Both the position numbers and the translations under genes were made by a program. The notes beneath the pieces were generated by a model. That model searched no databases and was not told the DNA's origin. It worked only from the letters and a program-made list of their open reading frames with translations. 64,000 bases of DNA from Paenibacillus anaericanus (lineage in GTDB: Bacteria; Bacillota; Bacilli; Paenibacillales; Paenibacillaceae), in the NCBI RefSeq assembly GCF_003994475.1, contig NZ_RZNY01000015.1, forward strand, positions 1-64,000. The letters run 5' to 3'. Below, in pieces: positions 10,543 to 19,438 of the stretch (its first letter is position 1; each line of letters starts with the position of its first letter).

Positions 10543-10680
10543 TTAATCGACCTCTTCCTGGACGATCATTTCTTCAGCCACCGAAACCTCCATTTCAGAT
10601 TCTCCGCTGGCTTCCTTAAATAATAAATAGGCATCGACATCTCCCGTCATTGCAAAATACTTCCAAGAAAAGTCTCGCAT
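10543..10680 (-). CDS. yqzL: YqzL-like small protein
   Basis: A 45-residue frame beginning MRDFSWKYFAMTGDVDAYL and ending in an acidic tail. The pattern DFxWKxFxxTGxVDxYLLFKE matches the small YqzL family that sits between era and recO in Bacilli. Its function is unknown. It lies 21 bases before recO and presumably shares its transcript. Confidence 0.82.
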   Translation of the reverse strand: MRDFSWKYFAMTGDVDAYLLFKEASGESEMEVSVAEEMIVQEEVD

Positions 10681-10780
10681 TTAGCATTCACCCTTTCTTC
10701 GAAATGATGCCTGCAACTTCGAGTATAGGATGTGCGCTGAGACGTGATCTATGCGTTGCAATAACTCCCAGTATAATTAA

Positions 10781-11686
10781 TTAAGCGTCCCGGTGAAATC
10801 CTAGATCCTTCAGAACTCGATCCTGATTACGCCAGTCTTTCTTCACCTTAACCCAAAGCTCAAGGAATATCTTCGAACCGAGCAAATTCTCGATATCATG
10901 TCTAGCTAGCTTCCCGACCTCTTTGAGCAGAGCTCCCTGTTTACCAATGATAATTCCCTTCTGAGAATCGCGTTCTACAAAGATAACCGCAGACATACGA
11001 ACGAATCCGTTACTCTCTACGCGCATATCTTCAATTGACACAGCTATGGAGTGGGGTACCTCTTCGCGAGTCAAATTAAGGATCTTCTCACGAATGAGCT
11101 CAGCACATACGAATTGCTCAGGATGATCCGTAATTTGGTCATCTGGATAATATTGTGGTCCTTGAGGCAAATATTTGCTTATTTGTTCTAGTAAGGTATC
11201 CACATTGTTACCCATCTTCGCTGAAATTGGGATAATTTCCGCAAAGTCATGAAGTTTGCGATATTCATCAATCATAGGTAATAATTGTTCCGGAACAATA
11301 CGATCTATTTTGTTGAGTACTAGAATGACCGGTGTACGAACTTCCTTCAATCGCTCAGCGATAAAGCGGTCGCCACCACCCAGCCCTTCAGCTGCGTCTA
11401 CAAGGAATAGTACCGCTTCAACTTCTCCAAGTGTATTAAGAGCTGTAGAATTCATGAAATCGCCAAGTTTGGATTGGCGTTTATGAATCCCCGGTGTATC
11501 CAAGAAGACAATTTGCATCTCTTCTGAAGTATACACGCCATGAATTTTATTCCGCGTTGTCTGCGGTTTATCAGACATGATTGCGATTTTTTGACCTATA
11601 ATTTGGTTCATGAGCGTTGATTTGCCCACATTCGGACGGCCGACAATCGCAACAAAGCCGGATTTGAATTTTTTTGATTTTGCCAT
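10781..11686 (-). CDS. era: ribosome-assembly GTPase Era
   Basis: An essential GTPase that binds the 3' end of 16S rRNA during 30S maturation. Visible motifs are the P-loop GRPNVGKST (about 16-24), the G2 threonine region [17 protein letters not shown], and SAKMGNNV, followed by the C-terminal KH domain with [17 protein letters not shown]. Its 301 residues fit the family. The ATG at 11686 follows AAAGGATC; a longer upstream extension has no homology. Confidence 0.97.
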   Translation of the reverse strand: MAKSKKFKSGFVAIVGRPNVGKSTLMNQIIGQKIAIMSDKPQTTRNKIHGVYTSEEMQIVFLDTPGIHKRQSKLGDFMNSTALNTLGEVEAVLFLVDAAEGLGGGDRFIAERLKEVRTPVILVLNKIDRIVPEQLLPMIDEYRKLHDFAEIIPISAKMGNNVDTLLEQISKYLPQGPQYYPDDQITDHPEQFVCAELIREKILNLTREEVPHSIAVSIEDMRVESNGFVRMSAVIFVERDSQKGIIIGKQGALLKEVGKLARHDIENLLGSKIFLELWVKVKKDWRNQDRVLKDLGFHRDA

Positions 11687-11714
11687 AGTTAGTTGATCCT
11701 TTCCTATTTCACCT

Positions 11715-12119
11715 TTATTCCAATAAATGCGAGGGACCGAAAGCAAAAGGGAGTAATTCCCCTACCGTCGTCTCGCGTATATCACCCTTCAAATTACCGA
11801 GAAAAACCGGCATATCCGGTGCACATAACTCTAAAATCACCTGACGACATACGCCACAAGGCGCAATCGGGTCCTCTGTATCTCCAACCACTGCAAGAGC
11901 GCGAAAACTGCCTGGGCTGAGCCCATCTGCGATGGCACGAAAGAGTGCTGTCCGCTCCGCGCAGTTTGTTGGACCGTATGCAGCATTCTCGACATTACAA
12001 CCACGATGTACATGTCCCTCACTATCCAAAAGTGCTGCTCCAACACCGAAGCCAGAATAGGGAATATAAGCCGAATTACGTGCTGCTATTGCTTCTTGTA
12101 ACAATTGGGCCTTATCCAC
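11715..12119 (-). CDS. cdd: cytidine deaminase
   Basis: It deaminates cytidine and deoxycytidine to uridine forms in pyrimidine salvage. The zinc site is complete: C53 and E55 in NCAERTALF, and C88 and C91 in PCGVC; GGHV-like substrate residues are in [10 protein letters not shown] and CNVENAAYG. At 134 residues it is the homotetrameric type. I chose GTG at 12119 because AAAGGAG lies 9 bases upstream; the ATG at 12128 abuts that site, and longer starts would overlap dgkA. Confidence 0.93.
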   Translation of the reverse strand: MDKAQLLQEAIAARNSAYIPYSGFGVGAALLDSEGHVHRGCNVENAAYGPTNCAERTALFRAIADGLSPGSFRALAVVGDTEDPIAPCGVCRQVILELCAPDMPVFLGNLKGDIRETTVGELLPFAFGPSHLLE

Positions 12120-12159
12120 TTTACTCATCTCCTTTAGTGATAAATATGCACGGGTTCCT

Positions 12160-12537
12160 TTAATACCATCCAAACCAGATCATGACAGGCTTATAGAACA
12201 GCAAGAGGCCGATCACCACGGCGACTCCGGCGGCGACCAGCACAGCCCCTGCTGCGGTGTCTTTAGCTATCTTCGCCAAGGCATGCCATTCCGGCATCAC
12301 CAAGTCGACGATAGCTTCAATCGCTGTATTCAGTAATTCAGCTGTAATCACGAGGCCGATCACAAGCAGAATCAGAGCAAAATCACGTGGTGGAAGCTTA
12401 AAATAGAACGCCGCCAAAACAACCATAATAGACATAGTGACATGAATCCGTATATTACGCTGTGTCTTAAACGCAATGACAATCCCTTCCAACGCATTTC
12501 GGAACGAAGCAGTCAACTTCTGGTTCCGGACTTTCAT
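12160..12537 (-). CDS. dgkA: undecaprenol / diacylglycerol kinase DgkA
   Basis: A small integral membrane kinase. In Bacillota this family phosphorylates undecaprenol, recycling the cell-wall lipid carrier. The 125 residues hold three predicted membrane helices, the active-site sequence ELLNTAIEAIVD and the helix AKIAKDTAAGAVLV, both diagnostic. It shares one base with the ybeY stop and lies upstream of cdd. Confidence 0.93.
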   Translation of the reverse strand: MKVRNQKLTASFRNALEGIVIAFKTQRNIRIHVTMSIMVVLAAFYFKLPPRDFALILLVIGLVITAELLNTAIEAIVDLVMPEWHALAKIAKDTAAGAVLVAAGVAVVIGLLLFYKPVMIWFGWY

Positions 12538-13034
12538 TAGCGTAGAAGCCCAACTTGGGTCAGAATAGCTTCTTGTTTACCCATCATCTCAGCTTCACTA
12601 GCATCATCTTGATGATCATAGCCAAGCAAATGTAGAAATCCATGGAGAAACAAAAAACCGATCTCCCTTTTTAGAGAATGCCCATATTCCTCACTTTGCA
12701 TTTGTGCACGATCCACTGAAATAATTATATCTCCGAGCATATTTAGAGGACTGTCCATCTCATCCCCTTGTTCTAGCTCATACACAATGTCTAGTTCTTC
12801 ATCAAGTGATTCATTCATGGCAAAAGAAAGAACATCCGTCGGCCGATCAATTCCTCTATATTCACGGTTGAGCTGATGAATGGCTTCATCATCAACAAAC
12901 GTCAGAGCAACCTCTCCTTCGGTTACACCTTCAGCCACACCTGCACTTTGCAATAAGGCATCCAGCAGTTCAATTAAATCCTCACCGATTTCGAGCAACT
13001 CTTGTTCATTGCTCCAAGCCAGTTGTAGGCCCAT
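12537..13034 (-). CDS. ybeY: rRNA maturation endonuclease YbeY
   Basis: A zinc endoribonuclease for 16S rRNA 3' maturation and 70S quality control. The zinc motif HGFLHLLGYDH (H-x3-H-x5-H) is intact, preceded by the substrate region RGIDRPTDVLSF and by LGDIIIS. The ATG at 13034 follows AGGGGG; an ATG 30 bases earlier would extend further into pgpH. Even so the start overlaps the end of pgpH by 29 bases. About 165 residues, normal for the family. Confidence 0.93.
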   Translation of the reverse strand: MGLQLAWSNEQELLEIGEDLIELLDALLQSAGVAEGVTEGEVALTFVDDEAIHQLNREYRGIDRPTDVLSFAMNESLDEELDIVYELEQGDEMDSPLNMLGDIIISVDRAQMQSEEYGHSLKREIGFLFLHGFLHLLGYDHQDDASEAEMMGKQEAILTQVGLLR

Positions 13035-15297
13035 TATTATCGTGCCCCCTATCCTTCTCATCATTTACTTTAGTTTTCTTAATTTCCTCTGGATATTCAA
13101 TACGAGAATGGAAGATCCCCATTACCGTTTCCTTTAATGTTCGGGACACTAAATCCAGTTCTCTGAGCGTCAAATCGCACTCATTAAACTGATGATCGTC
13201 TAGACGACTCTTAATAATTTTCTCAATCATAGATTCAACCTGCTCCACCGTAGGTTTACGCAGGGAACGTACAGCTGCCTCGACACTGTCAGCAATACCA
13301 ACGACAGCAGCCTCCTTAGATTGAGCTTTTGGCCCGGGATATCTAAAATCAGCTTCCGTAAAGTCCGGCTCCACTCCTTGCTCTTCAGCTAGCCGCAACG
13401 CTTTATGATGGAAATAATGCAGAAATGTTGTGCCATGATGTTGTTCCGCAATATCCCGGATCGGTTTGGGTAGCTTATAATCCTTCAGCATCTCAACCCC
13501 ATCTCGGGCATGGGCGATAATAATCGATTTACTCAGCTTAGGATCAATAAAGTCATGCGGGTTCTCGATGTTGTTCTGGTTCTCGATAAAATAACCCGGC
13601 CGCTTGGTCTTCCCAATATCATGATAATAAGATCCTACGCGGCAAAGTAAACCATTAGCACCGATCGCTTCTGCTGCGGCTTCCGACAGATTACCAACCA
13701 TCACGCTGTGATGGTACGTTCCAGGCGTTTCTGTAAGTAACTTGCGTAATAAAGGATGGTTAGGATTGGACAACTCTACTAGCTTCAAAGCGGAAAGGAT
13801 ACCAAATGTAACTTCAAAGAATGGCATCAAGCCAATAACTAGTATGGTTGTAAGCAAACCTCCTGCAAACGCAGCACCTAAAGCATAGAGCGTATTAGAT
13901 TGACTCCAACCATTATTATTAATCAGAATGGTTGAGAATACTGCAAAAGAGCCAAACAGACATATCATGATGCCTGCCTTCAACAACGTAGAACGTTGAC
14001 TTGCACGGTGGATAGCAAAAATGGAGGCGAAAGATGTAATCACCGCAAAAAAGCCGAATTGAAAATCAAAAATTTGCCCTTGGTGGACATTCAAAATGAT
14101 GCTAGCTAATATACTAAACAGAATGGAACAAATATAAGCTAGTGATAAGTCGAGTAATAAAGTGATTAGCATCGCTCCAGTTGCAATTGGAGCAAGGTAT
14201 CCAATATAAGGACGTTGATCACTCTGAACAATACTAACGATATGCATGGACAAGATAGTAATAAGAATGATCAGCATTAGCATCACAAACTGCGCATTAT
14301 TATATTTAAACCGGCTTGCAACCTCTGATTGTCGGAAATACATAATAAGCCCTATAACGAGTAGTGAAGATAATAAAAGCAAACCGAATTGGGGCCAATA
14401 ATTCACTTCATTCTTTAGTAGCCCATTCTTCTCAAGCAGAGTGTACATTTCCTGGGTAATTTTCTCACCCTTCGGAACGAGTACATCGCCCTGATTAATA
14501 TACACGGTCGGTGTATTCTCACGGGCATCCACCTTCGCCGCTTTGGTTGCTTCCTCATCATAGAATTTGTTTGCTGTAATTGCGAGACGTGCTAGTTCCT
14601 GTACTACCTCACGGGAAACACGTGTGGTTAGCGAACTGGTGCTTACCATTTCAGCTACTTTGGCACGTGCCGTCTGTGCATCCCCTATTTGATCCGCGGT
14701 TAAACGAGTTACAATATTCATAGCTACAGTCTTCATCTCATTGATGTCATCCGACTGGAGCCTAGGAATCTTAATAAATGTTTCCTCAGTAATATGATAC
14801 TGTTGCTCTTCAATTCGTCCAGTCACTTCTTGGAATAATGTAGCAGAGTAAGTACCTGAGTTACGATTATTTGCGATAAAGGTTTGTATAAAATCCTTTG
14901 GCATCTGTTGCAGATCATCACGATAGATCTTTATTTTCTCTTCGGTGGAAATTAGATCATCCTGATTCAATCGGAAGATCCGATCCATCATTTGCCCCAC
15001 TAATACTTCGTTGCGGAGCGGAAGAATGGTATAGACTTGTCCTACCTTCTCTGCCGCTTGCTCTTGTGCCTTCAAAGTAGCCTTGGTATTCGGTATTTCC
15101 ATAGGTGCCAAAATTTCTTTATCTGTTGGCATTCCAATGGCGATATCGTATTTTTCGGGTAACAACTTCGGCGCCAAGCTGACATACAACATAACAATAA
15201 GCAGCAGAAACAGAGCATAGCGAACTGCTGGGCTATGCTTCCATCCTGCTGTTCTAGTCCTAATCGAATTGCCTACTTGCTGTTCTTTCGGGGTCAT
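13006..15297 (-). CDS. pgpH: PgpH-type membrane HD phosphodiesterase (c-di-AMP)
   Basis: A 763-residue 7TMR-HD protein equivalent to B. subtilis YqfF/PgpH, which degrades c-di-AMP and so tunes potassium and wall homeostasis. The order is an N-terminal membrane helix (about 20-40), a large extracellular 7TMR-HDED domain (to about 300), a block of seven membrane helices (about 305-500), and a cytoplasmic HD domain with HHSVMVGNLSEAA and YYHDIGK. ATG at 15297 follows AGGAGGG. Confidence 0.94.
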   Translation of the reverse strand: MTPKEQQVGNSIRTRTAGWKHSPAVRYALFLLLIVMLYVSLAPKLLPEKYDIAIGMPTDKEILAPMEIPNTKATLKAQEQAAEKVGQVYTILPLRNEVLVGQMMDRIFRLNQDDLISTEEKIKIYRDDLQQMPKDFIQTFIANNRNSGTYSATLFQEVTGRIEEQQYHITEETFIKIPRLQSDDINEMKTVAMNIVTRLTADQIGDAQTARAKVAEMVSTSSLTTRVSREVVQELARLAITANKFYDEEATKAAKVDARENTPTVYINQGDVLVPKGEKITQEMYTLLEKNGLLKNEVNYWPQFGLLLLSSLLVIGLIMYFRQSEVASRFKYNNAQFVMLMLIILITILSMHIVSIVQSDQRPYIGYLAPIATGAMLITLLLDLSLAYICSILFSILASIILNVHQGQIFDFQFGFFAVITSFASIFAIHRASQRSTLLKAGIMICLFGSFAVFSTILINNNGWSQSNTLYALGAAFAGGLLTTILVIGLMPFFEVTFGILSALKLVELSNPNHPLLRKLLTETPGTYHHSVMVGNLSEAAAEAIGANGLLCRVGSYYHDIGKTKRPGYFIENQNNIENPHDFIDPKLSKSIIIAHARDGVEMLKDYKLPKPIRDIAEQHHGTTFLHYFHHKALRLAEEQGVEPDFTEADFRYPGPKAQSKEAAVVGIADSVEAAVRSLRKPTVEQVESMIEKIIKSRLDDHQFNECDLTLRELDLVSRTLKETVMGIFHSRIEYPEEIKKTKVNDEKDRGHDNNGPTTGLEQ

Positions 15298-15418
15298 AAG
15301 ACATGCCCTCCTGAAAAATATAAACTCTTGCGTAACCTCCCCCACATCAGTCCTTAACGACCGATGCAGGAGTTAGCTTGTATTAGAAGTAATTCTAGAA
15401 GGTACGTGAGCTGGATGA

Positions 15419-16387
15419 TTAACCCTGATTTTCAGCGGCGCGGTCATAAGCTACTATAATTTTCTGAACAAGTGAATGCCTAACGACATCACTTTCCGTA
15501 AAAGCAACAAATCCGATCTCAGCGATATCCTGTAGAATAGTTCTTGCTTCAATAAGCCCTGATTTTTTCCCTTTAGGAAGATCGATCTGTGTTACGTCAC
15601 CAGTAATGACCATTTTTGATCCGATTCCGAGACGAGTAAGGAACATTTTCATTTGTTCTGCCGTAGTGTTCTGAGCCTCATCTAAAATAATGAAAGCTTC
15701 ATCTAATGTCCTGCCGCGCATATAAGCGAGTGGGGCAATTTCAATTAATCCACGTTCTAATGCTTTGGCAGTCTGCTCTGGGCCCATCACATCGTATAAA
15801 GCATCATACAACGGACGTAAATAGGGATCTACCTTCTCCTGTAAATCTCCTGGAAGGAATCCAAGGCTCTCCCCGGCTTCTACCGCAGGTCTTGTGAGGA
15901 TGATTCGTTTCACAGATCCTTCCTTTAAAGCCACAATAGCCAACACGACGGCGAGATAAGTTTTACCTGTACCTGCTGGTCCGATACCAAATACGACATC
16001 TTGTTTCTTAATCGTGGTGACATAATGACTCTGCCCAATCGTTTTTACACGAATCGGTTTGCCACGAAAGGTAACTGCAATTTCACCCTTATATAAATCA
16101 AGTAATTGATCTGCACGAAGATCCTTCGCCAAATCGATAGCATATAACAGGTCTCTTTCGGTCAATATATACCCGTTTCGAACTAATTTTAGTAACACTT
16201 CAAGCAATTGCTGACTCATCTCTACTTCACGACTATCACCACGAATAGATAGCTCCGATTCCCGTAGGACGATACTAACATTCAAACTATCTTCAATTAA
16301 CTTAAGAAAAATATCTTGAGGGCCAAATAAGGATAGAGCCTCAGTTGCATTCTGAAGACTTATTTTGCTGCTTAATTGTTCTGACAA
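15419..16387 (-). CDS. phoH: PhoH family ATPase
   Basis: A cytoplasmic P-loop NTPase related to the helicase core; PhoH proteins next to ybeY are linked to RNA metabolism, but the exact role is open. The Walker A is GPAGTGKT (about 135-142), Walker B is FIILDEAQN, and VITGDVTQIDLP follows. An N-terminal KH-like segment precedes them. It starts at TTG (16387) just after the yqfD stop, with AAGGAG and GAGG upstream. 322 residues is typical. Confidence 0.94.
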   Translation of the reverse strand: MSEQLSSKISLQNATEALSLFGPQDIFLKLIEDSLNVSIVLRESELSIRGDSREVEMSQQLLEVLLKLVRNGYILTERDLLYAIDLAKDLRADQLLDLYKGEIAVTFRGKPIRVKTIGQSHYVTTIKKQDVVFGIGPAGTGKTYLAVVLAIVALKEGSVKRIILTRPAVEAGESLGFLPGDLQEKVDPYLRPLYDALYDVMGPEQTAKALERGLIEIAPLAYMRGRTLDEAFIILDEAQNTTAEQMKMFLTRLGIGSKMVITGDVTQIDLPKGKKSGLIEARTILQDIAEIGFVAFTESDVVRHSLVQKIIVAYDRAAENQG

Positions 16388-16393
16388 ATGACC

Positions 16394-17584
16394 TCATTCT
16401 CCTTGACTTTGCACTATTGGAAGTTCTTCTGCTATATTCTGCTCTACTTCAAAAAGCACTTTCATATAAACTTTACCATTGTCTGACTTCTCATGCAAAA
16501 TTTTTTGTTCTAGAATAACCGTATCCGTGCCGTATTTGGCCAAAAGATCTCTTTGCGCCCGCATAATTCCTTCGTCTTTCGCCTTATCCGCTGTGCGCTT
16601 CAATTCAATTTCCGTCGTTTCAAAAACCTTCTCTGTCATCCAACCGAGAGGCAACTTCAGATTTCTCCAGGTTAAAGGATCCAGCTCGGTTAGAGTCTGT
16701 GTTTGTTCATACTCTATCTTTCCGTAACCTGATAACTGAATAGCTGTTTTCCCAAAATATAAGAAGCCTCGCTTCCTCGTCTCTCCAGTATACACCTTTT
16801 GCTTGTGTACAAGTGGAACTTCTATATTATACTCGTGCCAAACAACTCCCTTTACCTCACCTTTAGACACGACTGACTGTCCTGCCTGTAAGCCCGAGAT
16901 AAGCACCTGGCCTTTCTTGACACGATCATTCTTTCTTACTTGTGGCATGCCCTTCTCCGCATAAATATGAGTCACCACAGCATCCGAATTACTAACCAAA
17001 TGACGTGGGTTAACAAGTTCTTTCTCTTTCGGGACATTTGCCTCCACAACTTGTATCGTAATCACTGTTCCCGTGCGGGAGACGCCAACCCATGAAGTAC
17101 CTGGCAGTTTACGTGTCAACTCAGCGGATAACTTGTCCTGTTCCTTTAACCGAAAAACCCATTGAAATGGATAAATGCCCTCTTCCCTTGCAACATTCAA
17201 TACATCCTCAGTCACAATTTTTACGTTCCCCTTAACTTCAACCGTCCATACTAACGAAGTTAAACAAAAAATTAAGGAGATAAACATTGCAAAACCAAGA
17301 AGAAACCATTTTCTCCTCCAAAGTCGCGCGAACACAAAAGGCATACCATAACGTCGTTTAACCCTGACCCGGCAGCCTGTCCCCTTTAACAACGGACGTA
17401 AAGACAAAAAGTCCGCTATCTTAATATTTAGCTCCAGATCCCCATTAGGTAGGGGTCTCAATTCCCATACTTCGATGTTTTGACGTGCCAATTCATTAAT
17501 TAAAGCTTCAACATGTTTTCCTTGCTTCCCACGAACAACAACGGTTACAAAACCCCGCAAACGGGATAAGGCTGGTGATTTCAT
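16394..17584 (-). CDS. yqfD: sporulation protein YqfD
   Basis: A membrane protein conserved in spore formers, under sigma-E in B. subtilis and needed for efficient sporulation; mechanism unknown. A cytoplasmic N-terminal part (about 1-90, with RGFVTVVVRGKQGKHVEALIN) is followed by one membrane helix (about 93-115) and a long extracytoplasmic domain. It overlaps yqfC by four bases and follows GGAGG. Confidence 0.92.
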   Translation of the reverse strand: MKSPALSRLRGFVTVVVRGKQGKHVEALINELARQNIEVWELRPLPNGDLELNIKIADFLSLRPLLKGTGCRVRVKRRYGMPFVFARLWRRKWFLLGFAMFISLIFCLTSLVWTVEVKGNVKIVTEDVLNVAREEGIYPFQWVFRLKEQDKLSAELTRKLPGTSWVGVSRTGTVITIQVVEANVPKEKELVNPRHLVSNSDAVVTHIYAEKGMPQVRKNDRVKKGQVLISGLQAGQSVVSKGEVKGVVWHEYNIEVPLVHKQKVYTGETRKRGFLYFGKTAIQLSGYGKIEYEQTQTLTELDPLTWRNLKLPLGWMTEKVFETTEIELKRTADKAKDEGIMRAQRDLLAKYGTDTVILEQKILHEKSDNGKVYMKVLFEVEQNIAEELPIVQSQGE

Positions 17585-17874
17585 TGTTCATCCTCCGTTC
17601 CTCGATATTTGATACCCAATATAGTACCTTCAACGAAAACTTCATCTGGCATGATGGCCTTGATTACAAGCCCTTTTCCCTCAACCTCCATCGTCCCATG
17701 ACTTAGTTGAAGATGAAGCTCCTGAGGAGAAAAGTGAATTACACCACGGTGGTTCTCTATGTACAATTGCTTACCTCCGATCAAGGTGAGCCTGGGCAAA
17801 TCAAATACGAGATCTCTGGGCAAGTCGAGTGCTTCGACCGTCCATTTACGGAATTTGCGAGCAATCCGGCTCAT
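17581..17874 (-). CDS. yqfC: sporulation protein YqfC (YabP family)
   Basis: A 97-residue YabP/YqfC-family protein beside yqfD, as in B. subtilis. The body is short beta strands, including LTLIGGKQLYIENHRGVIHF, and ends VEGTILGIKYRG. The pair is set apart from yqeY by a terminator and a candidate sigma-E promoter. Molecular function is unknown. Confidence 0.9.
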   Translation of the reverse strand: MSRIARKFRKWTVEALDLPRDLVFDLPRLTLIGGKQLYIENHRGVIHFSPQELHLQLSHGTMEVEGKGLVIKAIMPDEVFVEGTILGIKYRGTEDEQ

Positions 17875-17905
17875 AAGGTGCAGTCCTCCTTCCTCTACTG
17901 TACAA

Positions 17906-17934
17906 ATATTATGCGAGGAGTAACTGATTTATGA
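17906..17934 (-). promoter_or_regulatory. candidate sigma-E promoter of yqfCD
   Basis: On the minus strand TCATAAAT (17927-17934), a 13-base spacer and CATAATAT (17906-17913) resemble the sigma-E consensus (KMATATT, CATACAAT), each with two mismatches. It lies right upstream of yqfC, which is sigma-E dependent in B. subtilis. Confidence 0.5.
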
Positions 17935-17944
17935 GAAAGGTAAA

Positions 17945-17980
17945 CAGGAAAAAACACCTTCTACTGAGTAGAAGGTGTTC
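17945..17980 (-). terminator. intrinsic terminator after yqeY
   Basis: AACACCTTCTAC (17953-17964) pairs perfectly with GTAGAAGGTGTT (17968-17979) around a three-base loop, followed on the minus strand by TTTTTTCC. It separates rpsU-yqeY from yqfCD. Confidence 0.9.
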
Positions 17981-17990
17981 ATTGGGTAGG

Positions 17991-18434
17991 CTATTGCAGT
18001 AGCTGTTGAACCGCCTGGTTTACAAGTTTGCCATCCGCCCGACCTTTGACCTTGGGCATCAACGCACTCATCACTTTCCCGATATCAGCTTTCGAAGAGG
18101 CACCGGTTTCCTGGATGGTCTGCTGTACAATGACTTTAATTTCTTCTTCGTTTAACTGTTCGGGAAGGTACTCGGCTAAGATCTCCGCTTCCGCTTTAAC
18201 TTTCTCGGCTAGATCATCACGACCTGCCTGCTCAAAATCTTGGAGGGCATCTTTGCGCTGTTTGATCTCACGACCTAGGATATCAAGCACTTCATTATCG
18301 TTCAAAGTTCTTTTCAAATCTATTTCAAGATTCTTCATCGTGGCACGAACCATTCGAATGGTGGAAAGTTTGAACTTATCTTGATTCCGCATCGCTTGTT
18401 TCATATCTTCGTTCAATCGCTCGCTAAGATTCAT
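17991..18434 (-). CDS. yqeY: GatB/YqeY domain protein
   Basis: A 147-residue protein related to the tRNA-binding tail domain of the amidotransferase subunit GatB; role unproven, presumed tRNA-linked. Typical parts are LSERLNEDMKQAMRNQDK, TIRMVRATMKN, AEYLPEQLNEEEI and the C-terminal KVKGRADGKLVNQAVQQLL. It follows rpsU by 16 bases and shares its promoter and terminator. Confidence 0.92.
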   Translation of the reverse strand: MNLSERLNEDMKQAMRNQDKFKLSTIRMVRATMKNLEIDLKRTLNDNEVLDILGREIKQRKDALQDFEQAGRDDLAEKVKAEAEILAEYLPEQLNEEEIKVIVQQTIQETGASSKADIGKVMSALMPKVKGRADGKLVNQAVQQLLQ

Positions 18435-18450
18435 GGTAACTTAAATCCCC

Positions 18451-18624
18451 CTAAAACTTTCTCTTACGAGCAGCCTCGGACTTTAGCTTGCGCTTAACGC
18501 TTGGCTTTTCATAGTGCTTGCGTTTCTTCACCTCAGCTAATACACCATCTTTTGCAATGGAACGCTTAAAGCGACGAAGTGCAGCATCAATTGTCTCATT
18601 TTTGCGAACTTTAGTTTCAGACAC
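18451..18624 (-). CDS. rpsU: 30S ribosomal protein S21
   Basis: A 57-residue, very basic protein reading [18 protein letters not shown] and [10 protein letters not shown] before a lysine/arginine-rich tail. These are S21 signatures. S21 sits by the anti-Shine-Dalgarno end of 16S rRNA and helps initiation. It starts with GTG after an extended GGAGGGAGGG. The gene is followed at once by yqeY. Confidence 0.96.
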   Translation of the reverse strand: MSETKVRKNETIDAALRRFKRSIAKDGVLAEVKKRKHYEKPSVKRKLKSEAARKRKF

Positions 18625-18684
18625 CAGTTTTCCCTCCCTCCGACCAGACCGTCCAAGAGCTTATAACACGGTTCATCACACTTC

Positions 18685-18714
18685 ATTATAGGGGAAAAAT
18701 AAATATGGTGTCAA
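18685..18714 (-). promoter_or_regulatory. sigma-A promoter of rpsU-yqeY
   Basis: Perfect hexamers on the minus strand: TTGACA (18709-18714), an 18-base spacer, TATAAT (18685-18690). The leader to the rpsU start is about 55 bases. A small hairpin (ACCTGA-TCAGGT, around 18714-18728) touches the -35 and is followed by T residues on the plus strand only. Confidence 0.8.
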
Positions 18715-18762
18715 CCTGACACTCAGGTTTTTTATCTTCCAATTTCTCTATCGACTTTCCCC

Positions 18763-19125
18763 TTAGGCGTGAGACTGTGAATTTTGCACCAACGCTCCTA
18801 ATTTTGTACCCCCTAATAGGTGGTAATGAATGTGCGCAACAGCTTGTCCGCTATCAGGTCCACAGTTGTTAATCAACCGGTAACCTGTACTAGCAACACC
18901 TAGTTTAATCGCAACATCTTGAGCAACTCGGTGCAGTTCTCCGATCATTGCAAAATCCTCGGACTGTACATCATTCATCGAAGCGATATGCTTCTTCGGA
19001 ATAATCAGAACATGCGTCGGTGCCGCAGGCTCGATATCATGGAACACGAGAAATGAATCGTCCTCGAACACTTTGTTACTTGGTATTGAACCTTCTACTA
19101 TTTTACAAAACAAACAATTATCCAT
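18763..19125 (-). CDS. HIT family nucleotide-binding protein
   Basis: A 120-residue histidine-triad protein of the Hint branch, hydrolases of AMP- and GMP-linked amides. Visible are CLFCKI near the start (two cysteines of the usual metal site), HVLIIPKKHI, LINNCGPDSGQAV and the triad HIHYHLLGG. The ATG at 19125 follows AGGAGGG. The product matches family length; upstream open frame has no homology. A structured terminator-like leader lies upstream. Confidence 0.94.
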   Translation of the reverse strand: MDNCLFCKIVEGSIPSNKVFEDDSFLVFHDIEPAAPTHVLIIPKKHIASMNDVQSEDFAMIGELHRVAQDVAIKLGVASTGYRLINNCGPDSGQAVAHIHYHLLGGTKLGALVQNSQSHA

Positions 19126-19179
19126 CCTCGGGTGCCCTCCTAGAAAAGTACTAGTACTTAATTTATCATACCGAAAAAA

Positions 19180-19319
19180 GACAAAAAAAAGAAGCACCCT
19201 GCTCCCTCCTAAAAGGAGTTTGCTGGTCGCACGGACGTATTGGCAAGAAAATAATGACTCTCTGTCACCAATACGTCCGACGGGGTGCTTGCAAAAATGA
19301 TGTCGGCTAACTGTAGTAT
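19180..19319 (-). ncRNA. structured leader or small RNA before the HIT gene
   Basis: On the minus strand an extended -10 (TGTTATACT, about 19311-19319) precedes about 110 bases that fold well by eye. A closing stem AAGCACCC (19283-19290) pairs with GGGTGCTT (19192-19199). Inside it, GGACGTATTGG pairs with CCAATACGTCC (11 perfect pairs), and a small CTCC-TTTTA-GGAG hairpin follows. The closing stem is followed by TTCTTTTTTTT, so the whole is terminator-like, ending 55 bases before the HIT start. It could be an attenuator, an independent small RNA, or a terminator of the upstream gene. No known family matched by eye. Confidence 0.55.
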
Positions 19320-19438
19320 AACAGTGGGTTGAAGCTGTATCTGTGATTAATATCACCCTAAAAATAAATATTTAAAAAATGCATATTCAAACCTTTTCTC
19401 CCCCTACGAGCGGGTACCTAAACAATAAACTATACCCA

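Noticed and set aside
15298-15418. Terminator between phoH and pgpH
   Set aside because: The hairpin TAACCTCC...GGAGTTA is imperfect and has no T tract.
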